From contig NZ_LMHV01000012.1 in the NCBI RefSeq assembly GCF_001429725.1, positions 186,875 through 250,874 of the forward strand: a stretch of 64,000 nt of DNA, written 5' to 3'. The DNA comes from Rhizobium sp. Root708. Lineage in GTDB: Bacteria > Pseudomonadota > Alphaproteobacteria > Rhizobiales > Rhizobiaceae. The notes below the pieces were generated by a model. That model was not told the DNA's origin and made no database searches. It saw nothing but the letters and a program-made list of their open reading frames with translations. Positions 56,679 through 64,000 of this stretch are shown one piece after another; position 1 is the stretch's first letter, and each line of letters opens with the position of its first letter. The position numbers and the translations under genes are program-made.

Positions 56679-57143
56679 ATGGCATTGGCAGATCTGCTGC
56701 AGCAAAATGCGATCATTCCCGCACTCAAAGTAAATTCCAAGAAGCAACTTCTCCAGGAATTGGCGGCCAAGGCATCCAAGGTGACCGGGCTTTCCGAGCG
56801 CGAGATTTTCGACGTTGTCCTGCAGCGCGAGCGGCTTGGCTCGACCGGTGTGGGCAACGGCATTGCGATCCCCCACGGCAAACTGGCAAGCATCCATTCC
56901 ATCGTCGGGATTTTTGCGCGACTCGATCAGCCGGTCGATTTCGAGGCACTGGATGACCAGCCCGTCGATCTAGTGTTTTTGCTTCTGGCGCCGGAAGGTG
57001 CTGGTGCAGACCATCTGAAGGCGCTGTCACGCATAGCGCGCGTGCTGCGTGACCACGATCTCGTCGCCAAGCTGCGCGCGACCGATTCCGCATCAGCGAT
57101 CTATGCCTTCCTCAACGAAGAGCAGACGTCGAACGCCGCCTGA
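56679..57143 (+). CDS. ptsN: PTS IIA-like nitrogen-regulatory protein PtsN (EIIA-Ntr)
   Basis: A 154-residue EIIA protein of the nitrogen PTS (PtsP-NPr-EIIA-Ntr), a regulator of potassium uptake and carbon/nitrogen balance. The phospho-accepting His lies in NGIAIPHGKLAS near residue 66. ATG 56679 has AAAGGAAG upstream, and the gene starts 65 bp after hpf. A very strong terminator ends the cluster 24 bp after the stop codon. Confidence 0.95.
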   Translation: MALADLLQQNAIIPALKVNSKKQLLQELAAKASKVTGLSEREIFDVVLQRERLGSTGVGNGIAIPHGKLASIHSIVGIFARLDQPVDFEALDDQPVDLVFLLLAPEGAGADHLKALSRIARVLRDHDLVAKLRATDSASAIYAFLNEEQTSNAA

Positions 57144-57166
57144 TAACAGGCAAGTTTAATAGAAAA

Positions 57167-57198
57167 GAGGCGCCCGAGCGATCGGGCGCCTCTTTTTT
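57167..57198. terminator. Bidirectional rho-independent terminator of ptsN and the chemoreceptor gene
   Basis: GAGGCGCCCGA (57167-57177) and TCGGGCGCCTC (57182-57192) form a perfect 11-bp stem with a 4-nt loop, followed by six T. The AAAA before the left arm gives a T-run on the minus strand too, so it can also end the convergent mcp gene. Confidence 0.92.
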
Positions 57199-57215
57199 AT
57201 TCAGTAGCGACCGGA

Positions 57216-59561
57216 TCAGAACTCTTCCCAGTTGTCCTGTGCAAGCGCCGCGTTGCCATGCGTCTGGGCGACGGCCGGACGGCGGGGTGCCGGTGCAGCT
57301 GCCCGCTGGTAGCTCGGCGCCGAGGCTGTTGGTGCCCGCATCTGCTGAGCTGTGGAGCGCAGAGCCGCACCGTTGCCGGAGCCGGCGATGCGGAACCGCA
57401 TGACCAGTTGCTTCAACGTTTGGGCTTCGTCGTTCAGGGTCACGCTGGCTGCGGTGGTTTCTTCGACCATCGCCGCGTTCTGCTGCGTCACCTGGTCCAT
57501 CTGGTTCATGGCCTGGTTGATTTCCTTGAGGCCGATCGCCTGTTCGCTGGCGGAGGCGGAAATCTCGCGGATCAGGCTGTTGATGCCCATGACCTGCTCG
57601 GAGATCTTGTGCAGCGTATCGCCCGCACGTCCGACGAGATCCACACCATCCTTCACCTGGGAGGCGGAGGTGTTGATTAGCGTCTTGATCTCCTTGGCGG
57701 CATTTGCGGAACGCTGTGCAAGCTCGCGAACTTCCTGCGCGACGACTGCAAAGCCCTTGCCTGCTTCGCCTGCGCGCGCAGCCTCGACGCCGGCGTTGAG
57801 CGCCAGCAGGTTGGTCTGGAACGCGATATCGTCGATGACGCCGATGATGCGCGAGACCTCGGTCGAGGACTGCTCGATGCCACGCATGGAGGCGATAGCC
57901 TTGCGAACCACTTCGCCGGACTTCTCGGCATCCTCGCAGGCATGGTTGACGTTGTCGGCCGCGGTCCGAGCGTTCTCGGCGCTGGAGTTGACCTGCGCGG
58001 TCAGCTCGTTGAGGGCCGCTGCGGTCTCTTCCAGGCTGGCTGCCTGCTGCTCGGTGCGCTTGGCGAGATCGGAGGCGCTGCCGCTGATTTCGCTGGTGCC
58101 GGATCCGATGTTCACGACGCTCATGTTCATCGTGTTGATCGTTTCCTCGAGGCTTGCGAGAGCCGCGTTGAAGTCCTGCTTCAGCTTAGCATACTCACCG
58201 GGGAAGTCCTCGCTGATGCGGTGGCTGAGATTGCCTTGCGACAGCTCGGACAAGCCAGAACCGACGATCGAAACGATGTGGCGCTGCAGGTTTACCGACT
58301 GTAGACGTTCGGATTCCGAGCGGCCGCGTTCGGCTTCAGCTGCGTCGCGCTGGTTGTTGGCTTCGACCTCGAGGCGCTGTGTATTGGCAAGCGCGAAACG
58401 GAAACCTTCCAGGGCCTTCGCCACTGAGCCGATTTCATCGGCGCGATCCTGGCCCTTCACCGGCTGCTCGTAGCGTCCCTCGCTCAGAGCACGCACGCTG
58501 GAGACAAGGCCGCCGAGCGGCAGCTGAACCAGAGAACGGACCGCGAGATAGAGAGCGACCATGACGGCAGCGAGAACGAGGATGCCGGCCACGACCATCA
58601 TGAAGGTCTGGTCCTGAACCGGAGCGTTGATGGCGCTGTGCGGCACATCGACGAGAATCACCCAGCTGGCGTTCACGTCAGGCAGTGCGAAAGGATAAAC
58701 GACGCGATCGAAGGGCTCAAACCCATCGAAAGTAAGATCCTTGACGACGGCAGGCTGGAGCGAGGTCAGCGCGTTCTTGACCGAAGCGAGGCCTTCGCCG
58801 TCGTAGTCCTTCATGGAGAGATCGGCCTTCGGCGCGACGATCCACTTGCCCGTCTGAGACAGCAGGGTGACGCGGCCGGTGCCGAACGGGTGCAGTGTCG
58901 AGAGCTTGTCGCGCAGCGACTTCAGCGAAATATCGACGCCGCTGACACCGACCAGCTTGCCGCCGGACATGACGGGATATGCGATCGAGGTCATCGCGGT
59001 GTTCTCGCCGGTCGTCGTCTCGGCGTAAGGCGGCGAAAGCGCGCCCTTCTTGCTCTGCGCGGCGAGGGAGTACCATTCGGCCTTGTAGTCGGAATCGAAG
59101 GTCGAGAAGGTGAAGCCACCATCCTTCTTCTTCGTCCAATAGGGGTTGAATGTGCCATCCTTGGCGGAGCCGAAATCGACCTTGCCGGCCATCGTCGGCG
59201 ACTGGCCGTCGAAGGCGTTCGGCTCCTCGGCAAACCAGCTGCCGAATGCGAACTGGTTGCGTTCAACGTTGGCCTTCAGCATGTCGACGACCGACTTGCG
59301 GTCGAGATACTTGCCTTCATGACCACGGCTGATCGTGCCGGCCATCGAGCGCGCCGCGCCGGCGAGTTCGCCGACGGAAGAGGCGACTTCGTTGGCGATC
59401 GACTTCGCCTCAAGGTTTGCCTGGTCCATCGTCAGCGTCTGGACGCGGCTGCGCGTCTCGCCGATCAGGAAGAAGTTGGAAACGAGAAGGACAAGTGCAA
59501 TCGAGATGCCAGTAATGAGGATAAGCTTAGCCGCAAGCGACTTCATGCGAAAAATGAACAT
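57216..59561 (-). CDS. Methyl-accepting chemotaxis protein with periplasmic Cache domain
   Basis: A 781-residue chemoreceptor. Membrane segment 1 is at about residues 10-30, a large periplasmic dCache domain at about 35-305 ([47 protein letters not shown]), membrane segment 2 at about 318-340, then HAMP and the long signalling coiled coil with the hairpin [42 protein letters not shown]. The C-terminus ends NWEEF, a CheR/CheB-tethering pentapeptide. Cache ligands are often small carboxylates or amino acids, not predictable here. ATG 59561 follows GAGGAAA. Confidence 0.92.
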   Translation of the reverse strand: MFIFRMKSLAAKLILITGISIALVLLVSNFFLIGETRSRVQTLTMDQANLEAKSIANEVASSVGELAGAARSMAGTISRGHEGKYLDRKSVVDMLKANVERNQFAFGSWFAEEPNAFDGQSPTMAGKVDFGSAKDGTFNPYWTKKKDGGFTFSTFDSDYKAEWYSLAAQSKKGALSPPYAETTTGENTAMTSIAYPVMSGGKLVGVSGVDISLKSLRDKLSTLHPFGTGRVTLLSQTGKWIVAPKADLSMKDYDGEGLASVKNALTSLQPAVVKDLTFDGFEPFDRVVYPFALPDVNASWVILVDVPHSAINAPVQDQTFMMVVAGILVLAAVMVALYLAVRSLVQLPLGGLVSSVRALSEGRYEQPVKGQDRADEIGSVAKALEGFRFALANTQRLEVEANNQRDAAEAERGRSESERLQSVNLQRHIVSIVGSGLSELSQGNLSHRISEDFPGEYAKLKQDFNAALASLEETINTMNMSVVNIGSGTSEISGSASDLAKRTEQQAASLEETAAALNELTAQVNSSAENARTAADNVNHACEDAEKSGEVVRKAIASMRGIEQSSTEVSRIIGVIDDIAFQTNLLALNAGVEAARAGEAGKGFAVVAQEVRELAQRSANAAKEIKTLINTSASQVKDGVDLVGRAGDTLHKISEQVMGINSLIREISASASEQAIGLKEINQAMNQMDQVTQQNAAMVEETTAASVTLNDEAQTLKQLVMRFRIAGSGNGAALRSTAQQMRAPTASAPSYQRAAAPAPRRPAVAQTHGNAALAQDNWEEF

Positions 59562-59580
59562 GGTTTCCTCGGGGGAAGGA

Positions 59581-59733
59581 TGCGTCGGCCGGTGCATTCA
59601 CCGACGCAGAGACGGAAGCCCGCCCCTTCATGGAGCAGCCGTAAAGAAATGCCCGATCCTTGGAGGAAGGTCTGGCGATCACCCGAAACATCGCCAGAAA
59701 TCTATTAAATTTGAATGAAATGCCATCAAATTT
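59581..59733. repeat. Three perfect inverted repeats between rbsK and the chemoreceptor gene
   Basis: TGCGTCGG/CCGACGCA (59581-59588, 59601-59608), TCTGGCGAT/ATCGCCAGA (59671-59679, 59690-59698) and AAATTTGA/TCAAATTT (59707-59714, 59726-59733). They occupy the 220-bp gap upstream of the receptor gene on the minus strand. No T-run follows any of them. Confidence 0.6.
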
Positions 59734-59781
59734 CACGGGTGGAGATCGTCCGCGCCGCGAAATGTCGTCGCGGCGACGACG

Positions 59782-60681
59782 CTATAGTTCCTTTGCGACG
59801 TCGGCGCTCAGGGGGATGGAAGGCTGTGCGCCCTGCTTCAGGCAGGCGAGCGAACCGGCAACGGCCGCGCGCCGCAGCGCGGTCTCGAAATCCAGGCCCT
59901 CGTCCAGGCTGGCGGCGAAATAGCCGCAGAAGGTATCGCCCGCGCCAACGGTATCCACGGGCTCGATCTTCAGCCCCTTGGCCCTGAAAAGATGGCCGTC
60001 GCGGATGGCGACCACGCCGTCGGCGCCGAGCGTGACGATCAGTGTCTGGCCGGTCTCGCTGTTGAGTTGTTTCAGCGCCGCCTCGCGTTCGCCGGCGTCC
60101 ATGACTTCCTGCCCGGCCAGTCGTTCGAACTCCGTCTCGTTGGCGATGACGATGTCGGCAAGGCGCCCGAGGCGCGGTGCGTCGGCGATCAAGGGTGCGA
60201 GGTTGAGGACCGTCGTAATGCCTTTCGCTTTCGCGCGGGCCAGTGCCTGCTCGACGGCTGGAACGGGGACTTCCAGCTGAAGCATGAGGATATCGTTCGT
60301 CTGCATCGCATCGATTGCCGCATCGGCATCCGTGGCCGTGACCGTACCGTTCGCGCCCGGCACGACGGCAATCATGTTCTCGCCATCGCCGCCGACGAGA
60401 ATGAGGGCAGTGCCGGTTGGCTCGTCCACATGCTTCACACTGTCGAGCGTCGCTCCAGCGTCCTTCAGGAGTTCCAGCGCCGGTTCCGCGAAGTTGTCCT
60501 GGCCAACAGCGCCGGCCATATGCACGACGCGGCCCGCGCGCCGTGCCGCCAGCGCCTGGTTCGCGCCCTTGCCGCCAGCCGCCGTGGAAAAGCCACTGCC
60601 GGCGACGGTTTCGCCGGGCTTCGGCAGCCGGTCGGTGGTGGCGATGAGGTCCATGTTGATGGAGCCGAAAACTGTGATCAT
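59782..60681 (-). CDS. rbsK: Ribokinase
   Basis: A 299-residue PfkB-family sugar kinase. It has NMDLIATTDRLPKPGETVAG at the N-terminus, AAGGKGANQALAARRAG, and the C-terminal catalytic/anion-hole block DTVGAGDTFCGYF. The short length and motif pattern fit ribokinase (ribose to ribose-5-phosphate), though other pentose or nucleoside kinases of this family are possible. It follows rmuC by 49 bp on the same strand and is not near ribose transport genes here. ATG 60681 places the GSINMDL motif at the start. Confidence 0.88.
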   Translation of the reverse strand: MITVFGSINMDLIATTDRLPKPGETVAGSGFSTAAGGKGANQALAARRAGRVVHMAGAVGQDNFAEPALELLKDAGATLDSVKHVDEPTGTALILVGGDGENMIAVVPGANGTVTATDADAAIDAMQTNDILMLQLEVPVPAVEQALARAKAKGITTVLNLAPLIADAPRLGRLADIVIANETEFERLAGQEVMDAGEREAALKQLNSETGQTLIVTLGADGVVAIRDGHLFRAKGLKIEPVDTVGAGDTFCGYFAASLDEGLDFETALRRAAVAGSLACLKQGAQPSIPLSADVAKEL

Positions 60682-60730
60682 GAATGTGCCCGTCCGATAT
60701 CTTCTTCGGGCGCGACACTGCCTGAATGGC

Positions 60731-61954
60731 TCACTCGTCGTCAACCACTCTGAGCTTCAGCAAGCCTGTCCGGCTGTCGACCGACTTCTGTGAGGCGTCG
60801 CTTTCCTTTGCCCGTTGCGCCGGAGCGTCGCCTTCGAATTCCAGCGCTTCTATCTTCGCTCCGCGCTTGTTCAGCTTGTCCGCGGAGGTCAGGATCATGT
60901 CGACATCCTTCTGCGCCATGGAAAAATGGCTCTGTAGTTTCCGGACGCGATCATCAAGCCGCCCGAGGTCATCCATGAGGCTGACGACTTCGCCCTGGAT
61001 GACGTGCGCCTGGGCGCGCATCCGCTGATCCTTGAGCACTGCCTGAATGACCTGGATCGACAGCATCAGCAGGGAGGGCGAGACGATGACGACCCGCGCC
61101 CGATGCGCCTTCTGCACGATCGGTTCGAAATTCTCGTGGATCTCGGCGAAGATCGATTCCGATGGCACGAACATGAATGCCGTGTCCTGGGTCTCGCCCT
61201 GGATCAGATACTTCTCCGAGATGTCCCGGATATGCGTCTCCATGTCGCGGCGGAACTGCTGCGAGGCGACCTTCGCGCCATCAGGCCCGCCCGCGTCGCG
61301 GATGGCATTCCATGCTTCCAGCGGAAACTTCGCGTCGATCACCAGCGGCGGCGCGCCGTTCGGCATGCGGATCGTGCAGTCCGGTCGCGAGCCGTTGGAG
61401 AGGGTATGCTGGAAGGTATAGGCGCCCATCGGCAGGCCGTCGGCAACGATTGTCTCCATGCGCGATTGCCCGAAGGCGCCGCGCGTCTGCTTGTTGGAGA
61501 GGATCGCCTGCAGACCGACGACGTCCTTGGCAAGCGTCTGGATGTTGTTTTGAGCCGCATCGATGACGGCCAGGCGTTCCTGCAGCCGCTGAAGGTTTTC
61601 GTGCGTCGACTTCGTTTGTTCGGAAATGGTCGTGCTGACGCGCTGCGTCATGCCGTCGAGACGCTGGTTGATCACCTGGTTGAGCTCGGCCTGCCGCGAG
61701 CCGAAGACCTCGGCCATCGTCGACATGCGCCCATGCATTTCGGCCTGAATCTTGAGGAGCTCGGCCATTCGGCCGTCGGCTTCCGTTGCCCTCATCGCGG
61801 CGTCGTCCGCCTGTTCCCGCCGCAACTGGCCGCTGCGCACGAGAAGCACGATCATCAAGACGATCAGCGCTGCGATCGCTCCGCCACCGAGGGCGAGGAT
61901 AGCTGGATTGAGCTTGGAAAAGGCGAAAGAAAGTGAGTCGACGCTTGGGTTCAT
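60731..61954 (-). CDS. rmuC: DNA recombination protein RmuC
   Basis: A 407-residue protein with one N-terminal membrane segment (about residues 25-48), a coiled coil (about 55-160) and the RmuC nuclease-like domain (MRPxx block as TIRMPNGAPPLVIDAKFPLEAWNA and IQGETQDTAFMFVPSESIFAEI). It limits DNA inversion at short repeats. In many rhizobia rmuC directly precedes def; here a chemoreceptor gene lies between them. ATG 61954 is preferred over 61978. Confidence 0.92.
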   Translation of the reverse strand: MNPSVDSLSFAFSKLNPAILALGGGAIAALIVLMIVLLVRSGQLRREQADDAAMRATEADGRMAELLKIQAEMHGRMSTMAEVFGSRQAELNQVINQRLDGMTQRVSTTISEQTKSTHENLQRLQERLAVIDAAQNNIQTLAKDVVGLQAILSNKQTRGAFGQSRMETIVADGLPMGAYTFQHTLSNGSRPDCTIRMPNGAPPLVIDAKFPLEAWNAIRDAGGPDGAKVASQQFRRDMETHIRDISEKYLIQGETQDTAFMFVPSESIFAEIHENFEPIVQKAHRARVVIVSPSLLMLSIQVIQAVLKDQRMRAQAHVIQGEVVSLMDDLGRLDDRVRKLQSHFSMAQKDVDMILTSADKLNKRGAKIEALEFEGDAPAQRAKESDASQKSVDSRTGLLKLRVVDDE

Positions 61955-62152
61955 GAAAGCACCATAGCAAACTCGCAAGCATTTTCTAGATCAAAACGTG
62001 AACAACTCACAGGGCGATGTTGTCGGCCGCGTGGCGCATATTTGAGCCACTAGCAGACAAATAGGCTCTCGATTTAACCATTGCTCAACTATATTCGGCA
62101 AAAGCTCGGCTTCAATTTTTTCCTTCGGCATCAATTACAAAGCAGAGACATC

Positions 62153-63652
62153 ATGACCACTCAGCCGTCCGACAATGCGCTCAAGCAACGCCTTGACTTC
62201 ATCGAGCTGGACGATGATGCGCGGATGGCACTGCGCGAAATGCGTCCTGCCATTTCGGAGCTCCTTGGCGCTGCTCTGGACAAATTCTACGGTAAGCTCG
62301 GCAAGACGCCGGCGGTTGCGAAGTTCTTCTCCGACAAGAACCACATGAACCACGCCAAGAAACGCCAGGAAGCCCATTGGGCCAATCTGGCGGGCGGCAA
62401 TTTCGATGAATCCTATGTCAACGGCGTCACCGCCGTCGGCCGGACGCACGCACGGATCGGCTTGGAGCCACGCTGGTATATCGGTGGTTACGCGTTGCTG
62501 ATGAGTGACCTCATCAAGGGTCTGATGGACAAGCAGTGGCCGTCACGTTTTGCCCGCCCGCAGGGCAAGGTGCTCGCCGAAAAACTCGCTGCCGTCGTAA
62601 AGGCGGCAATGCTCGACATGGATTATTCTATCTCCGTCTACCTCGATACGCTCGACGAGAAGCGCAAGCAGCTCGAGGATGAGCGCGCGAAGGCCGAGGC
62701 TGACCAGGCGCTGGCGCTCAGCCATCTTCGCCGCGGATTGGAGGCGCTCTCGAACGGCGACCTCGAGGCAACCCTGCCGCCCGATCTGCCGGGCAGCTTC
62801 AAGGAGATGGCGGACGACTACAACCGTGCCGTGGCTGCCTTGCGCACGTCCTTCGCATCGGTTCGCGCAACATCCGGCGAAATTCTCCAGGGGACCGACG
62901 TCATCGCCAAGGGCTCTGATGACCTGGCACTGCGCACAGCGCAGCAGGCAGCAGGCGTCGAGGAAAGCTCGGCTGCCCTGCAGCAGCTCTCGGTCAGCGT
63001 CGGCCAGACCGCCGCCAATGCCGAGAAAGCTTCGGCAGCCGTGCGTGAAACACAGCAGAAGGCCAAGAACTCCGGCGAGCTCGTCACCAGCGCCGTATCG
63101 GCGATGGCCGAGATCGAAAAGTCCTCGACCGAGATTTCCAAGATCATCGGCGTCATCGATGAAATCGCCTTCCAGACCAACCTGCTGGCATTGAACGCCG
63201 GCGTCGAGGCAGCCCGTGCCGGCGATGCGGGCAAAGGCTTCGCCGTTGTTGCGCAGGAAGTTCGTCAGCTCGCGCAGCGCACTGCTGACGCCGCAAAGGA
63301 AATCAAGAACCTGATTTCGCAGAGCTCGTCGCAGGTCAATGAAGGCGTCGATATCGTCAGCAGCACCGGCGAGGCGCTGAGCGACATGATCAACCGCATC
63401 GATATCATCAACCGCTTCGTCGCCGATATCGCAGCCGCCGCGCGCGATCAGGCAACCGGCGTCAATGAAGTCAGCGTCGCCATCCGCAACATGGATACGA
63501 TCACCCAGCAGAATTCCGGCATGGTGGAGCGGACATCCGAGGAGACCCGCCGCCTGCGCAACGAGGTCGACAGCCTTGTGGGCCTCCTGCAGCGGTTCCG
63601 CACCGGTGCCCCGGAACGCGTCATGCCGACGGCTTCCCGCCGCGCCGCGTAA
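62153..63652 (+). CDS. Globin-coupled methyl-accepting chemotaxis protein (cytoplasmic aerotaxis-type receptor)
   Basis: A 499-residue soluble chemoreceptor with no membrane segment. The N-terminal protoglobin domain (about 5-170) has the [18 protein letters not shown] segment, with the probable haem-ligand His99. A HAMP-like linker follows, and the signalling domain carries [35 protein letters not shown]. Such proteins (HemAT; IcpA in Sinorhizobium) sense oxygen or other signals in the cytoplasm. There is no C-terminal pentapeptide. ATG 62153 is preferred over a TTG-initiated longer frame. It sits between rmuC and def. Confidence 0.9.
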   Translation: MTTQPSDNALKQRLDFIELDDDARMALREMRPAISELLGAALDKFYGKLGKTPAVAKFFSDKNHMNHAKKRQEAHWANLAGGNFDESYVNGVTAVGRTHARIGLEPRWYIGGYALLMSDLIKGLMDKQWPSRFARPQGKVLAEKLAAVVKAAMLDMDYSISVYLDTLDEKRKQLEDERAKAEADQALALSHLRRGLEALSNGDLEATLPPDLPGSFKEMADDYNRAVAALRTSFASVRATSGEILQGTDVIAKGSDDLALRTAQQAAGVEESSAALQQLSVSVGQTAANAEKASAAVRETQQKAKNSGELVTSAVSAMAEIEKSSTEISKIIGVIDEIAFQTNLLALNAGVEAARAGDAGKGFAVVAQEVRQLAQRTADAAKEIKNLISQSSSQVNEGVDIVSSTGEALSDMINRIDIINRFVADIAAAARDQATGVNEVSVAIRNMDTITQQNSGMVERTSEETRRLRNEVDSLVGLLQRFRTGAPERVMPTASRRAA

Positions 63653-63750
63653 CGTAAAGCCAATGAAATTCCCGACGGCCGCGCAAAAAAGCGTGGCCGT
63701 CGGCTTTCGGATAATTCCATCGAGCGGAAAGATGCGTTATGGGAACGGCC

Positions 63751-64000
63751 ATGACCATCAAGCCACTTATCATTCTTCCCGATCCGCTGCTGCGCCAGGT
63801 TTCCAAACCTATCGAACGTGTCGACAGCGACCTTCAGCGTCTCGTCGACGATATGCTCGAAACGATGTACGATGCACCCGGCATCGGCCTTGCCGCCATT
63901 CAGGTCGGCGTTCCGCGCCGCATGCTGGTGATCGACGTCTCGCGTGAGGGTGAAGAGAAGCAACCGCTCGTCTTCATCAATCCCGAGGTCGTCAAATCCT
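63751..64000 (+). CDS. def: Peptide deformylase, N-terminal part (cut by window edge)
   Basis: The first 83 codons of a deformylase, removing the formyl group from nascent proteins. It starts [22 protein letters not shown] and contains motif [13 protein letters not shown]. The other two metal-binding motifs lie beyond the window. ATG 63751 fits rhizobial Def starts; an in-frame ATG at 63739 with GGAAAG upstream is an alternative. In rhizobia it is usually followed by fmt. Confidence 0.95.
   Translation, partial: MTIKPLIILPDPLLRQVSKPIERVDSDLQRLVDDMLETMYDAPGIGLAAIQVGVPRRMLVIDVSREGEEKQPLVFINPEVVKS

Noticed and set aside
59527..59736. 69-residue minus-strand frame overlapping the chemoreceptor start
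   Set aside because: It is out of frame with the receptor, runs through the inverted repeats and has no recognisable protein features.

Overview
The window is a stretch of core chromosome from an alphaproteobacterium of the order Rhizobiales, most likely family Rhizobiaceae (Rhizobium/Agrobacterium/Ensifer relatives). The reasons are the gene order (ubiE|mutM-echA-rpsT-dnaA; praR beside lnt and metK; olsA beside a Fur/Mur regulator; murJ-glnD-mutS-tme-olsB; lptC-lptA-lptB-rpoN-hpf-ptsN), the ornithine-lipid genes olsA and olsB, the GC-rich codon use, a ROSE-type RNA thermometer and a rhizobial palindromic repeat. I see no tRNA, rRNA, insertion sequence, prophage or CRISPR array.

Layout. 1-6.1 kb: end of ubiE, then mutM, an enoyl-CoA hydratase, rpsT, a gene-free 0.8 kb dnaA upstream region, dnaA and a saccharopine-dehydrogenase-like gene. 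6.1-9.1 kb: accessory block with fhuF, a LysR regulator and an EamA transporter. 9.1-16.7 kb: hemW-rdgB-VOC-rph on the minus strand facing hrcA, then a GFA-family gene, grpE, a nucleoside hydrolase, and hsp20 with a DUF1150 gene. 16.7-28.4 kb: a long minus-strand series nfu, tsaB-rimI-mur-olsA-miaB-phoH-ybeY-tlyC-lnt-praR-metK-trmB. 28.5-39.6 kb: usp, cupin, trpS, VOC, an M15-type peptidase (plus strand), murJ-glnD-small ORF-mutS. 39.8-46.8 kb: tme, olsB, a hybrid histidine kinase, lspA and two RNA methyltransferases. 47-51.7 kb: small accessory genes, a protease-like protein with no catalytic triad, lapA-like, ihfB and sppA. 51.9-57.2 kb: LPS transport and nitrogen regulation cluster. 57.2-64 kb: two different chemoreceptors, rbsK, rmuC and the start of def.

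The genes form several coherent sets. One is heat shock: hrcA, grpE and hsp20, with two RpoH-like promoters and a ROSE thermometer. Others are envelope lipids and export (olsA, olsB, lnt, lspA, murJ, lptCAB, sppA), nitrogen signalling (glnD, rpoN, ptsN), ribosome and tRNA maturation (rph, ybeY, miaB, trmB, tsaB, rimI, hpf), and methyl-group supply (metK). I did not find a convincing undescribed multi-gene system. The most interesting signals are small: six GANTC sites in the dnaA upstream region, the ROSE hairpins, a strong palindrome in front of metK, a pseudoprotease, and several unexplained inverted or tandem repeats.
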